A stretch of DNA of 64,000 bases from JBQTII01 sp052387905 (GTDB lineage Bacteria > Actinomycetota > Actinomycetes > Sporichthyales > Sporichthyaceae), in NCBI GenBank assembly GCA_052387905.1, contig JBQTIR010000022.1, positions 25,889 through 89,888 on the forward strand, written 5' to 3'. The position numbers and the translations under genes are program-made. This document shows positions 8,116 to 16,505 of the stretch, in pieces; position 1 is the first letter of the stretch, and each line of letters opens with the position of its first letter. The notes below the pieces were generated by a model. That model was not told where the DNA came from and did not search any database. It saw only the letters and a program-made list of their open reading frames with translations.

Positions 8116-8627
8116 TCGAGCGCAGCGAGATCATCGCGCCGGAGCAGGACTCCATCGCGTGGATGCGCGCGCGATTGGCCGAACACGGGGCCCCGGGGGT
8201 ATCGCAGTTCGCCGCGATGGTCTCGGTGATGCGCGCGACCGCAGTGATCACCGATGCCGTGGACGCCGCGCTCAAGCCGCTGAACCTGACTCGCACCTCC
8301 TACTTCGTCCTGGTCACCCTGCAGATGACCGAGGGCGGCGCGCGTCCGCTGGGGCAGCTGTCGAAGCGGTTGCTGGTGCATCCGACCACGGTCACGATGC
8401 TCGTCGACCAACTGGAGAAGGCTGGCGCAGTGGTGCGCCGACCGCACCCCACCGACCGTCGGACGGTGCTCGCAGCGCTGACAGCGGAGGGTCGCCGGCT
8501 CACGGTCGAGGCGACGGCGGCGCTGGCCGAAGTGGGCTTTGGGCTCCCGGACACCGACGATGCCACCGCCGACCGGCTCGAGGTCGATCTGCGTTCGGTG
8601 CGGCGGGCCCTCGGGGACAAGCACTGA
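8112..8627 (+). CDS. MarR-family transcriptional regulator
   Basis: 171 residues with the winged-helix fold: LTRTSYFVLVTL, then LGQLSKRLLVHPTTVTMLVDQ (recognition helix), then the wing VVRRPHPTDRRTVLAALT with the conserved DRR. It overlaps the acyl-CoA dehydrogenase stop by four bases. MarR regulators in such operons (BadR in Rhodopseudomonas) repress the pathway and release DNA when the CoA-ester intermediate binds, so autoregulation of the 5320 promoter is the likely role. The effector is not known here. Confidence 0.9.
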   Translation: MIERSEIIAPEQDSIAWMRARLAEHGAPGVSQFAAMVSVMRATAVITDAVDAALKPLNLTRTSYFVLVTLQMTEGGARPLGQLSKRLLVHPTTVTMLVDQLEKAGAVVRRPHPTDRRTVLAALTAEGRRLTVEATAALAEVGFGLPDTDDATADRLEVDLRSVRRALGDKH

Positions 8628-8783
8628 GGCGCCACGCGAACCTCCCGCCTGCTCCTGCGACGGAACTGCATCTATCACCGGGATGAGATCGGGCTATACC
8701 TGGTGTGATCCGGGTTACGTTCGCACCGCTGCTTGGCGGCGCTCGTCGCGCGCGGCCGTCCTCCACGAAGGGTAGAGAAATCG

Positions 8784-10424
8784 GTGCGTAACTCAACAAG
8801 AACGCGGAAGCTTTCATCGCTCTCGGCGGCTGTGGCGGCGAGCATCCTGCTCAGCGCCTGCGGTGGTTCCGAGATCAACGAGGCAGCAACTGACGCCGGG
8901 TCGACAGTGACCGCGCCAGACGCCGCGCGCGACACCGCGACCAGCCCTAACTCGGGCGTCACCAAGACGGGCGACACCGCCGCGGGCGTCACCAAGGCAG
9001 GCGACACCACCGCGGGCGTCACCAAGGCGGGCGACACCACCGCGGGCGCCACCAAGGCGGGCGGCACCACCACCCCCACTGGCAGTGGCGGTAAGGCTTC
9101 CGGCGATACGACCACCGACGCCACGACCAAGGCCGGCAACGGCAAGAGCAGCGCGCCCAGCGGCGTTGGCGCGGCAGATAGTGGTTCCGACGCGGGCGCG
9201 ACCACAACCGAAGCCGCCGTGGCCAAGCTTGTCGCGTCGGCTCCGATGTTCGGGGGTACGGCGGCCTGTAAGCCGGCCACGCTCTCCGAGGTACCCATCG
9301 GCAACGTCAGCACCTTGTCGGGTGTCCTCGGGGAGCTGTTCTCCCCGGGCCGAACCGCACTGCAGCTGTTCGTCACCGCACAGAATGCCTGCGGTGGGCT
9401 GAACGGCCACAAGATCAAGCTGTTCATCGAGGACGACCAGGGCGATCCCACCACTGCGTTTTCCAAGGGTCTGGCGCTGGCCCAGGAAAAGAAGATCCTC
9501 GCGTTCGTCGGGAACATCGAGGTGCTGACCGTCAACGGCTTCGGGCCGGTCATCAAAAGGACCGGTATTCCGCTCCTCGGCAGCGACCTGACCCACAACG
9601 ACTACTTCACGAACCCGTTGATCTTCCCGCAGGGCTCCAGCGTGCAGTCGATGGGCTACGCGATGAACCTGGGAGTGCGGGACTACTTCAAGAAGACCAA
9701 GATCGGCCTCATGTACTGCATCGAGGTCCCCGTCCCGTGCAACTACCTCCGCCAAGCCATGCAGGAGATGGGGCCCGAGGCGGGTGTGGAGGTCATCAGG
9801 GCAACCCAGGTGTCCATCACCGCACCGACCTTCGTTCAGCAGTGCCTGGACTTCAAGAACGCCGGGGTTGAGGTCGTGGCCTTTGCGGTCGACGCCGCCA
9901 CCGAGCGGCGCGTTGCCAAATCGTGCAACCAGGTCGGGTTCTTTCCCAAGGTGGTCTCGTACCCGATCTCGGTGGGCAACGAGAAGCAGTTCTTCGGGGA
10001 GGAATGGCTCGGCGACACCTACATCCCGATGAACACCTTCCCCTGGCACGACAACGAGACCCCGGTCGGGAAGTACTACCAGGCCATGGTGAAGAAGTAC
10101 GCCCCCGGAACTGCGCAGGGCCAGGCCTCGAGCCTCGCCTGGACTTCCGGTGCCCTGCTCCTCGCCGCGTCAGCGAACCTGCCGGCGGACAATCCGACCA
10201 CCCAGAATCTGCTGGACACCCTGTATACGTTCAAGGGCCAGAAGTTCACGGAACTGGGCGGGCTCGGCGGGCCGAAGACCTACACCGCGGGCCAGAATCC
10301 GAAGATTCCGTACTGCTACTGGTCGATGGTGGCCAACGACAAGGGTGACGGCTGGAAGCTCATCAACACGAAGCGCACGTGCACGAAGGTCGTCGCTCCG
10401 AGCGATCCGCTCGCCCGAAGCTGA
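8784..10424 (+). CDS. ABC-type substrate-binding lipoprotein (periplasmic-binding fold type I)
   Basis: 546 residues from GTG 8784, preceded by GAAGGG. The signal peptide ends in a lipobox LLSAC, so the protein is a lipoprotein. A Thr/Gly/Ala/Lys-rich linker of about 110 residues follows and contains four 10-residue repeats. The remaining part (GNVSTLSGVLGELFSPG ... AQNACGGLNGHKIKLFIEDDQ) is the Peripla_BP_6 fold of branched-chain amino acid or aromatic-acid receptors. No permease or ATPase genes are adjacent, so it may serve a distant transporter or act as a sensor. The catabolic context suggests binding of an acid substrate. Confidence 0.85.
   Translation: MRNSTRTRKLSSLSAAVAASILLSACGGSEINEAATDAGSTVTAPDAARDTATSPNSGVTKTGDTAAGVTKAGDTTAGVTKAGDTTAGATKAGGTTTPTGSGGKASGDTTTDATTKAGNGKSSAPSGVGAADSGSDAGATTTEAAVAKLVASAPMFGGTAACKPATLSEVPIGNVSTLSGVLGELFSPGRTALQLFVTAQNACGGLNGHKIKLFIEDDQGDPTTAFSKGLALAQEKKILAFVGNIEVLTVNGFGPVIKRTGIPLLGSDLTHNDYFTNPLIFPQGSSVQSMGYAMNLGVRDYFKKTKIGLMYCIEVPVPCNYLRQAMQEMGPEAGVEVIRATQVSITAPTFVQQCLDFKNAGVEVVAFAVDAATERRVAKSCNQVGFFPKVVSYPISVGNEKQFFGEEWLGDTYIPMNTFPWHDNETPVGKYYQAMVKKYAPGTAQGQASSLAWTSGALLLAASANLPADNPTTQNLLDTLYTFKGQKFTELGGLGGPKTYTAGQNPKIPYCYWSMVANDKGDGWKLINTKRTCTKVVAPSDPLARS
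8955..9074 (+). repeat. Four tandem 30-bp repeats in the lipoprotein linker
   Basis: Units begin at 8955, 8985, 9015 and 9045. The consensus opens GGCGTCACCAAGGCGGGCGA and encodes GVTKAGDTTA. The first and last copies carry a few substitutions and the two middle ones are nearly identical. An in-frame 30-bp unit can expand or contract without breaking the gene. Confidence 0.9.
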
Positions 10425-10440
10425 CCACCGGCGGCGCAAT

Positions 10441-10472
10441 CGGGTCGGCAGCTTTCACCAGGTGCCGACCCG
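10441..10472 (+). terminator. Hairpin terminator after the lipoprotein gene
   Basis: CGGGTCGGCA (10441-10450) pairs perfectly with TGCCGACCCG (10463-10472) around a 12-base loop, 16 bp past the lipoprotein stop codon. It separates that gene from the LuxR pair that starts at 10510. Confidence 0.7.
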
Positions 10473-10509
10473 GTCGCTGCCGGGTCAGCTTGCGACCCCA
10501 TAGATTTCG

Positions 10510-11598
10510 ATGGTGGAGTCGGACAGGGTGCAGGCAGCTGTTAACGCGGCTCAGCGCGCCCAAAAGGTTGCGCAGCAGTACAACGGATACGTCGACTCCG
10601 GCGTCCTCGACCTGCTCGATGAGCTCCGGTCCGCGATCCGTGGCGATGCCAGTGGACTGAGCATCACCGACCGCGTCGAGTATCTCGAGCTCATCGACCG
10701 TGAGCGGCACCGGATCATCGACGATTCCCTGGCACGGCGCCGGCGCACGATCTCCCAGATCCACGCGGCCTTCGATGACCTGCGGGCGTTCTCCCCACCC
10801 GGTCTGCTCGCGGCGGCCCCAGTTCGCCTGCGCCGGACCTGCGGATTCACCCGGGTGCTGGTCTCCCGGATCGTGGGTTCGCGCTGGGTGCCGGAACAGC
10901 TCAGCTCGGCCGAACCCGGCCAACTCAGCGCCGGTTTCCTTGCTTACGTGGACGGCGCGGATATCCAGCTCGCGCACATGCTCCTGGAGACTGAGGTGGT
11001 CCGCCGGGGGAAACCGGCGTTCGTGCCCGACCCCTCTACCGACCCCCGCACCTACAAGGACATGGTCGTCGCATCGCAGTCGACCAGCTACACGGTGGCG
11101 CCCATCATCTGCAACCGCCGGGCGATCGGGTTCTTCCATGTGGATCGGCTGGGGCAGGAACAGGCAATGACGCCGCAGGACCGGGACAACCTGTGGGTGT
11201 TCACCGAACACTTCAGCGTGCTTTTTGAACGCTCCGTGCTGGCCGAGCGGCTCGAGGCGCAGCGTAGCTCTCTGCGCGCGTCGTTGCTCGCCGCGGCCGA
11301 CGCCGTTGATGAGGCCTGTGCGGCAGGTATCCGCCTCGCCCGGGACGAATCCCGCGGCGCACGCGGCCTGCCGGTGGCTGCGGTATCCGCGGTGGGCCGC
11401 CTGACAGCTCGGGAACGCGAGGTGCTGGAGATGGTGGCGGCGGGTGCCACCAACGCGGACATCGCGCGCACGCTCGTGTTGTCCGAAGGAACGGTGAAGA
11501 CCCACGTTCACCACATCCTGCGCAAGTTGCACGCCGCCAGCCGAGCCGAAGCCGTGGCACGCTACGTGGACAGCGCGCGAGCAGAGCGTGGCTCGTGA
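10510..11598 (+). CDS. GAF-LuxR transcriptional regulator (first of a tandem pair)
   Basis: 362 residues. The N-terminal half has a coiled-coil-like helix, the middle (about residues 90-250) resembles a GAF sensor (VAPIICNRRAIGFFHVDR), and the C-terminus is a LuxR helix-turn-helix: LTAREREVLEMVAAGATNAD followed by LSEGTVKTHVHHILRKL. No REC domain is present, so it is not a classic response regulator. The GAF ligand may be a pathway CoA ester or aromatic acid. It overlaps the next LuxR gene by GTGA. The start ATG 10510 has no strong ribosome site. Confidence 0.88.
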   Translation: MVESDRVQAAVNAAQRAQKVAQQYNGYVDSGVLDLLDELRSAIRGDASGLSITDRVEYLELIDRERHRIIDDSLARRRRTISQIHAAFDDLRAFSPPGLLAAAPVRLRRTCGFTRVLVSRIVGSRWVPEQLSSAEPGQLSAGFLAYVDGADIQLAHMLLETEVVRRGKPAFVPDPSTDPRTYKDMVVASQSTSYTVAPIICNRRAIGFFHVDRLGQEQAMTPQDRDNLWVFTEHFSVLFERSVLAERLEAQRSSLRASLLAAADAVDEACAAGIRLARDESRGARGLPVAAVSAVGRLTAREREVLEMVAAGATNADIARTLVLSEGTVKTHVHHILRKLHAASRAEAVARYVDSARAERGS

Positions 11599-12527
11599 AT
11601 GCGGGGGACGCGGCGCCGTTCGCGGCGCTGGACGAGGCGGATGCACGGCATCGGCGTCAGGCCGAGCGGCTGGCGACGCGGGTGGCGGCGATTACCGCCC
11701 GGCTCGGGCAGCTGCGGGCTGTCAAGGACTCCAATGCTTTGCTGACCCGGGTGTGTGCGGATGCCGCGGAAACCTGTGGTTTCGCCAGGACCATGGTCAG
11801 CCAGGTCGACGACGACCGGTGGTTGCCCTGGATGGCGCACTTGCCGCCGGGTGCAGCTCTGGATGAGGAATTCGCAGCCAATCTGCGGGGGCTCGAATTC
11901 TCCTTCGAGACCGGTACGCCGGAGGCCGTCGCGCTGCACGAGCGCCGTCCAGTTACCTCGCACGAGGGAGTCCAGGCGTCGCGCCTGCCGGCGCTGTTGG
12001 CGGAGTTCACCTCGTCCTACGTGGTGGTGCCGATGATCGCCTCGGGTCGGGTCATCGGTTTGATCCATGGCGATCAGGGCCCTCACGGTCCAATCCCGGA
12101 CGAGGTCGATCGGGATGCGCTGCGGGTGTTTGGTGAGGGATTCGCGCTGATCTACGAACGAGCGGTGCTGGCCGGTCGGATGCAGAACCTGCGCGATCGG
12201 CTGCGAGAGGCCTTCGCTGTAGCGGAGGCACTGTCCGCCGCCATCATCTCCGAGGAGATGATCCTTATGCCTGGTACGACGCCCGGGCCGGCGGCCAGTG
12301 TCGGCGCTGCACTCATCCCGCCGGACATCGCCGAGCGGCTGTCGCCACGAGAACGCGAGGTGGCTGACCTGATGGCACATGGTCTGGCCAACGCCGCCAT
12401 CGCCGATCGTCTCGTCGTCTCGCCCAACACCGTCAAGACGCACGTCCGCAGCGTGATCCGCAAGCTCGGTGCGATCAACCGGTCCGACGCGGTGGCGCGC
12501 TACCTCGGCCATAAGCCGGCCGGCTGA
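11595..12527 (+). CDS. GAF-LuxR transcriptional regulator (second of a tandem pair)
   Basis: 310 residues, GTG start overlapping the previous stop. The architecture matches its neighbour: an N-terminal helix, a GAF-like domain (FARTMVSQVDDDRWLPWM ... VVVPMIASGRVIGLIHGD), and an HTH LuxR (LSPREREVADLMAHGLANAA, SPNTVKTHVRSVIRKL). The two probably arose by duplication and may form a heterodimer. The last 53 bp overlap the 3' end of the acyl-CoA ligase on the other strand. Confidence 0.88.
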   Translation: MNAGDAAPFAALDEADARHRRQAERLATRVAAITARLGQLRAVKDSNALLTRVCADAAETCGFARTMVSQVDDDRWLPWMAHLPPGAALDEEFAANLRGLEFSFETGTPEAVALHERRPVTSHEGVQASRLPALLAEFTSSYVVVPMIASGRVIGLIHGDQGPHGPIPDEVDRDALRVFGEGFALIYERAVLAGRMQNLRDRLREAFAVAEALSAAIISEEMILMPGTTPGPAASVGAALIPPDIAERLSPREREVADLMAHGLANAAIADRLVVSPNTVKTHVRSVIRKLGAINRSDAVARYLGHKPAG

Positions 12528-14085
12528 GCACACCCGGCCAGTCCCTCGCGAGGGCGCGTTTGTCGGTCTTGCCGGCGTCCGTCACCGGTAACGGGTCCTC
12601 GCGGATCCACCACTGTGTAGGGACCGCGAAGCGGGCGAGCAGTGGACTCACATGGGCGGCGAGGTCCGCGGGGTCCAGCGCTGCTCCCGGCTCGATCTCG
12701 ACGACGGCGCCGACGACCTCGCCGAGGTCGGCATCGGGGCGCCCGAGCACGGCGGCATTGCGTACCTGAGGATGCGTCAGCAACGCTGCCTCGACATGGG
12801 TGGGAGCGATGTTCTCTCCGCCCCGGATGATCAGGTCCTTGATGCGACCGGTGACGAACAGCAGTCCGTCGACGATGCGTCCGAGGTCACCGGTGTGCAC
12901 GAAGCCATCGGCGTCGAGGATGTCGGTCTGCACTTCGCCCCAGTAGCCGATGAGCTGCCCGGGAGTGCGCACGACGATCTCGCCGTCGCCATGGGAGTCG
13001 GGCGCCTCGATCCGGAGTTCGACGACCGGCAGCGCGCGCCCCGACGTCGCGGGGTGCTCCGCCATCAAGGTCCCGTCGGCGGAGGCGACGGTCCCGCCGG
13101 TCTCGGTCATGCCGTAGATCGTCGACATCCCTTTGCGGGCGTTGGGGAAATACTCGCGCAGCCGGGCCAGCACAGCCGGTTGCACCGGCGCCCCGCCCAT
13201 CGAGATCGAGCGCATCGAGGAAAGATCCCGTTCGGCGATGTCCGGTGCCTCCAGCACCCGTGCGGCCATCGTCGGGACACCGCCCCACACCGTGACGTGC
13301 TCGCGTTCGATGAGGTCGAGCACCTCGACCGGATCGAAGCGCCCGCTCAGGAACACCACGGTGGCCCCGCTGAGCAGATTGAGCAGCGTGGATTGCAGAC
13401 CGCCGATGTGGAACAGCGGTCCGCTCTGCAGGTTGACGACCGGTGCCCGCGCGGGATCGAGCTGGTGGGGCAGCCGGCCGGAGACCGCGAGCAGGTTGTG
13501 CAGGTTGGCGATGACGGAGCGGTGGGCGAGCACGGCTGCTTTGGGCGCTCCGGTGGTCCCCGCGGTGAACACCATGACGGCGGGGTCATCCTCGTGGGAG
13601 GCGGGCAGCTGCGGTGGGGGCCCGACCGGGCGCGGATCGGCGAACTCGGCGATGTCCAAGACACTGGTGCCGGGCGGGCACGACTGCGCGCGCCGGGCGT
13701 CGGCCACCACGAGGGCGGGCGCCAGGAGGTTGATCGCATGGGCGGTCTCCGGAGCGGACCACCACCCGTTGCCCAGCGCCATGATCGCCCCAGCCCGGAT
13801 CCCGGCCCACATCGCGACGATCCACTCCGGAGAGTTGGCGGCTTGCAGCAGGACCCGGTCACCCGGGCGCACGCCGCGCTCCGCGAGCAGGGCGGCGCCG
13901 GCCTCAACCCGGTCGAACACGTCACCGAAGGTGAGGCGACGCTCGCCCTGCACCAGATGAACCCGCTCGCGCCAGATCGCGGCGTCCACCAGCAGGTCGG
14001 TCAGGTGCCGGCGCCGAGGGGAGTACATGAGGAACGCGGGATCACCGTCGCGGCGGGCGATCTCGGTACCCCAGACGAAGGTCAT
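12475..14085 (-). CDS. Acyl-CoA synthetase (AMP-binding, fatty-acid/cyclic-acid CoA ligase)
   Basis: 536 residues of the ANL superfamily. The P-loop motif is FTAGTTGAPKAA, A5 is STIYGMTETGG, A8 is GRIKDLIIRGGENI, and the A10 lysine is in VTDAGKTDKRAL. It activates a carboxylic acid through an acyl-AMP to the CoA thioester, the entry step for the acyl-CoA dehydrogenases beside it. The C-terminal tail (SRPAYGRG ...) extends into the LuxR gene. TAGTTT lies six bases before the ATG with no ribosome site, so the mRNA is probably leaderless. It is divergent from the dehydrogenase pair at 14150. A cyclic or branched acid substrate is inferred only from context. Confidence 0.9.
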   Translation of the reverse strand: MTFVWGTEIARRDGDPAFLMYSPRRRHLTDLLVDAAIWRERVHLVQGERRLTFGDVFDRVEAGAALLAERGVRPGDRVLLQAANSPEWIVAMWAGIRAGAIMALGNGWWSAPETAHAINLLAPALVVADARRAQSCPPGTSVLDIAEFADPRPVGPPPQLPASHEDDPAVMVFTAGTTGAPKAAVLAHRSVIANLHNLLAVSGRLPHQLDPARAPVVNLQSGPLFHIGGLQSTLLNLLSGATVVFLSGRFDPVEVLDLIEREHVTVWGGVPTMAARVLEAPDIAERDLSSMRSISMGGAPVQPAVLARLREYFPNARKGMSTIYGMTETGGTVASADGTLMAEHPATSGRALPVVELRIEAPDSHGDGEIVVRTPGQLIGYWGEVQTDILDADGFVHTGDLGRIVDGLLFVTGRIKDLIIRGGENIAPTHVEAALLTHPQVRNAAVLGRPDADLGEVVGAVVEIEPGAALDPADLAAHVSPLLARFAVPTQWWIREDPLPVTDAGKTDKRALARDWPGVLSRPAYGRGSAPPRRTG

Positions 14086-14149
14086 CGGGCAAAACTAGTC
14101 GAGTGTCCAATACTCGACAACTAGACCATTTTGCTCTTACTGTGAGCCG
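14086..14149. promoter_or_regulatory. Compact divergent leaderless promoters with an inverted-repeat operator
   Basis: 64 bp. GTCGAGT (14098-14104) and ACTCGAC (14112-14118) form a perfect inverted repeat with a 7-bp spacer, a TetR-like operator. Leftward, TAGTTT (14092-14097) sits six bases before the ligase ATG. Rightward, TACTGT (14138-14143) sits six bases before the dehydrogenase GTG. A single bound repressor could block both promoters. Confidence 0.65.
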
Positions 14150-15391
14150 GTGAGCACGCCCCAGACCTCCGGCGCCGGCGCGCGACCGACCCTGGACGAG
14201 TTTCTCGTCGGCGTGCACGCCTTCCTCTCCGCTCGCTACCCGCGCGCTTCGGCCCCGGGTAAGCGGGCGTTCGTGTGGGGTGCGGGTTCGGACGAGGTCC
14301 GGGTCTTCCAGGAGCCCGACCCGGCCGACGAGGCCGAGGTCATGACCGCGATCCGGGACTGGCGGTCCCAGCTGTGGAACGGCGGTTACGGCTGGATCAG
14401 CGGTCCGACCGCGTACGGCGGCGCCGGCCTGCCCGGCGCCTACCAGCGCGCGTTCGAGAAGGCCAGCCGCGAGTACCAGGTGCCCGGCGACGCCGCCCTG
14501 ACGATCGGCCTGGGGATGATCGCGCCGACCATCTCCAGCTTCGGGACCGAGGAGCAGAAGCAGCACTGGCTGCCCCGGATCTACCGCGGCGAGGAGATCG
14601 CCTGCCAGCTCTTCAGCGAGCCCGGCGCCGGCTCCGATCTCGCGGCCGTCTCGACCCGGGCCGAGCGGACCGAAAACGGCTGGCGGATCACTGGCGCCAA
14701 GGTCTGGACCTCGGGCGCGCACCTGGCCGACGTCGGGGAGATCATCGCCCGCACGGCGCCCGAACCCCGCCACCGTAATCTCACGGCGTTCCTCATCGAC
14801 ATGCACGCACCCGGGGTCACCGTGCGCCCGCTGCGTCAGATGACGGGGGGAGCGGCGTTCAACGAGGTCTTCCTCGACGACGTCGAGGTCAGCGACGACC
14901 GTCGCCTCGGTGAGGTCGGCCAGGGCTGGCAGGTCGCGCTCGCCACACTGGCCCACGAGCGCAATGCGATGGGCCACAGCTCCTTCGGTGGCGTGGGCAT
15001 CCTGTCCACCGACCGCCTGATCGCCCTGATCCGCGCCCGCGGCGCCGAGCGTGATCCTGTGGTGCGGGCCGAATTCGGCGAGCTGATCTCACACCTGCGC
15101 TGCGCCCGCTACACCAACGAGACCACCGCGGCACAGACCCGCGCCGGCAACGCGCCCGGACCGGAGATCGGCCTGAGCAAGATCGCGCTCTCGGACAACA
15201 TGCGCCGGCTCGGGGACTTCGTCGCCGATGTGCTCGGCCCGTCGATGATCGCCGACACCGGGGAGTGGGGCACCTACGCCTGGACCTCCCTCGTGCTCGG
15301 TGCGCCGGGCTACCGCCTGGGCGGCGGCACCGACGAGATCCTGAAGAACACCGTTGCCCAGCGAGTGCTCGGCCTGCCGAGGCCCACATGA
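14150..15391 (+). CDS. Acyl-CoA dehydrogenase, FadE-type alpha-like subunit
   Basis: 413 residues, GTG start. FAD and substrate motifs are FSEPGAGSDLAAV and VWTSGAHLADVG. The C-terminal YRLGGGTDEILKNTVAQRVLG carries the FAD-contacting segment of this family. It overlaps the next dehydrogenase gene by ATGA. Adjacent unequal acyl-CoA dehydrogenase genes in actinomycetes usually encode alpha2beta2 enzymes for steroid or other cyclic acyl-CoA, in which one subunit supplies the intact FAD site. The pair probably works on the CoA ester made by the divergent ligase. Confidence 0.87.
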   Translation: MSTPQTSGAGARPTLDEFLVGVHAFLSARYPRASAPGKRAFVWGAGSDEVRVFQEPDPADEAEVMTAIRDWRSQLWNGGYGWISGPTAYGGAGLPGAYQRAFEKASREYQVPGDAALTIGLGMIAPTISSFGTEEQKQHWLPRIYRGEEIACQLFSEPGAGSDLAAVSTRAERTENGWRITGAKVWTSGAHLADVGEIIARTAPEPRHRNLTAFLIDMHAPGVTVRPLRQMTGGAAFNEVFLDDVEVSDDRRLGEVGQGWQVALATLAHERNAMGHSSFGGVGILSTDRLIALIRARGAERDPVVRAEFGELISHLRCARYTNETTAAQTRAGNAPGPEIGLSKIALSDNMRRLGDFVADVLGPSMIADTGEWGTYAWTSLVLGAPGYRLGGGTDEILKNTVAQRVLGLPRPT

Positions 15392-16494
15392 CGAGCTCCT
15401 TGGTGCCCGACGAGGACGAGCGCGCGCTCGCCGCGACCGTGCGCGACGTCTGCGACCAGGTGGCGAGCAGCGAGCGCCGCCGCGTCGGTTTCGACACCGC
15501 CGAGGGCTACGACACGGGTGCCTGGAAGACCCTCGCGGGCGAGGTCGGTCTGTGCGGACTGACGGTGCCCGAACGCTGGGGTGGGCTCGGACTGGGTCCG
15601 GCCGCCGTTGACGTGGTGCACGTCGAACTCGGTCGTGCGCTTTACCCCGGACCGTTCCTCGCGGTATCCCTGGCCGTGACGGCCCTGCAGGCCGGTGCTG
15701 ACGACGCCGCGGCGGAGCGCTGGCTGCCGGCCCTGGCTGCGGGAGAGTTGATCGCGACGGTCGCGTGCGTCGAGCCAGGACCCGGGCACCCGCCCGTGCG
15801 GGCTGAGCACACTGTCGAGGGGTGGGTCCTGTCGGGGCGTGTGCCGTTCGTCCCGGCGGCACACGTCGCCGATCTGGTGCTGGTGCCCGCACAGACGCCG
15901 GCGGGGACCTCGATGTTCGCGATCGATGTGCGCTCCTGCGGTGTCGCCGTCTCGGCGATGACCAGCCTGGACCTCACCCGCCGCCTCGGCGAGGTCGTGT
16001 TGACCGGGGCCGGGGCCACGCTGCTCGGCTCCGACGGCGATGCGGCGACGGTGGCGGCGGCCGTCGCCCGCCACCTGCGGATCGCCCTGGCCGCCGAGGC
16101 GGCCGGTGGCCTTGCGTGGTGCTCGGACACCTGCGTGGACTACGCCGGCACCCGTGAGCAGTTCGGCCGCCCGATCGGCGCCTACCAGGCGGTCGCGCAC
16201 GCCGCCGTGGACATCTTCGGCGCGGCGAAATCCGCGCGCGCCGCGGCGCGCTGGGCCGCGGTCGCCGCGGAGAACGTGGACCCCGAGGCCGAGTTGGCGG
16301 GGCACGTCGCCGCCCTGCGGGCGGGGGAGTCCTACCGCGTTCACACCGAGGCAGCCGTGCACCTGCTCGGCGGGATCGGCTTCACCTGGGAGCACGACAT
16401 GCACCTGTACTACCGCCGGGCGCGTGCCTCCTCGGCGCTTGCCGGGGGCCCGGCGCGCCATCGCGCGGCGATCGCCACGCTCACCGGCCTGTAA
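15388..16494 (+). CDS. Acyl-CoA dehydrogenase, FadE-type partner subunit
   Basis: 368 residues from ATG 15388, which overlaps the preceding stop by four bases. It has the dehydrogenase fold (VPERWGGLGLGPAAV; YAGTREQFGRPIGAYQAVAH) and ends with HLLGGIGFTWEHDMHLYYRR, typical of the smaller partner in actinobacterial two-subunit dehydrogenases. The normal EP.GSD FAD-binding motif is weak (CVEPGPGHPPV), in line with a subunit that leaves the flavin site mainly to its partner. Confidence 0.86.
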   Translation: MTSSLVPDEDERALAATVRDVCDQVASSERRRVGFDTAEGYDTGAWKTLAGEVGLCGLTVPERWGGLGLGPAAVDVVHVELGRALYPGPFLAVSLAVTALQAGADDAAAERWLPALAAGELIATVACVEPGPGHPPVRAEHTVEGWVLSGRVPFVPAAHVADLVLVPAQTPAGTSMFAIDVRSCGVAVSAMTSLDLTRRLGEVVLTGAGATLLGSDGDAATVAAAVARHLRIALAAEAAGGLAWCSDTCVDYAGTREQFGRPIGAYQAVAHAAVDIFGAAKSARAAARWAAVAAENVDPEAELAGHVAALRAGESYRVHTEAAVHLLGGIGFTWEHDMHLYYRRARASSALAGGPARHRAAIATLTGL

Positions 16495-16505
16495 AGGACT
16501 TCGCC

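Noticed and set aside
8955..9074. Short tandem repeats as a possible CRISPR
   Set aside because: Units are contiguous without spacers, in frame, and inside a lipoprotein gene.
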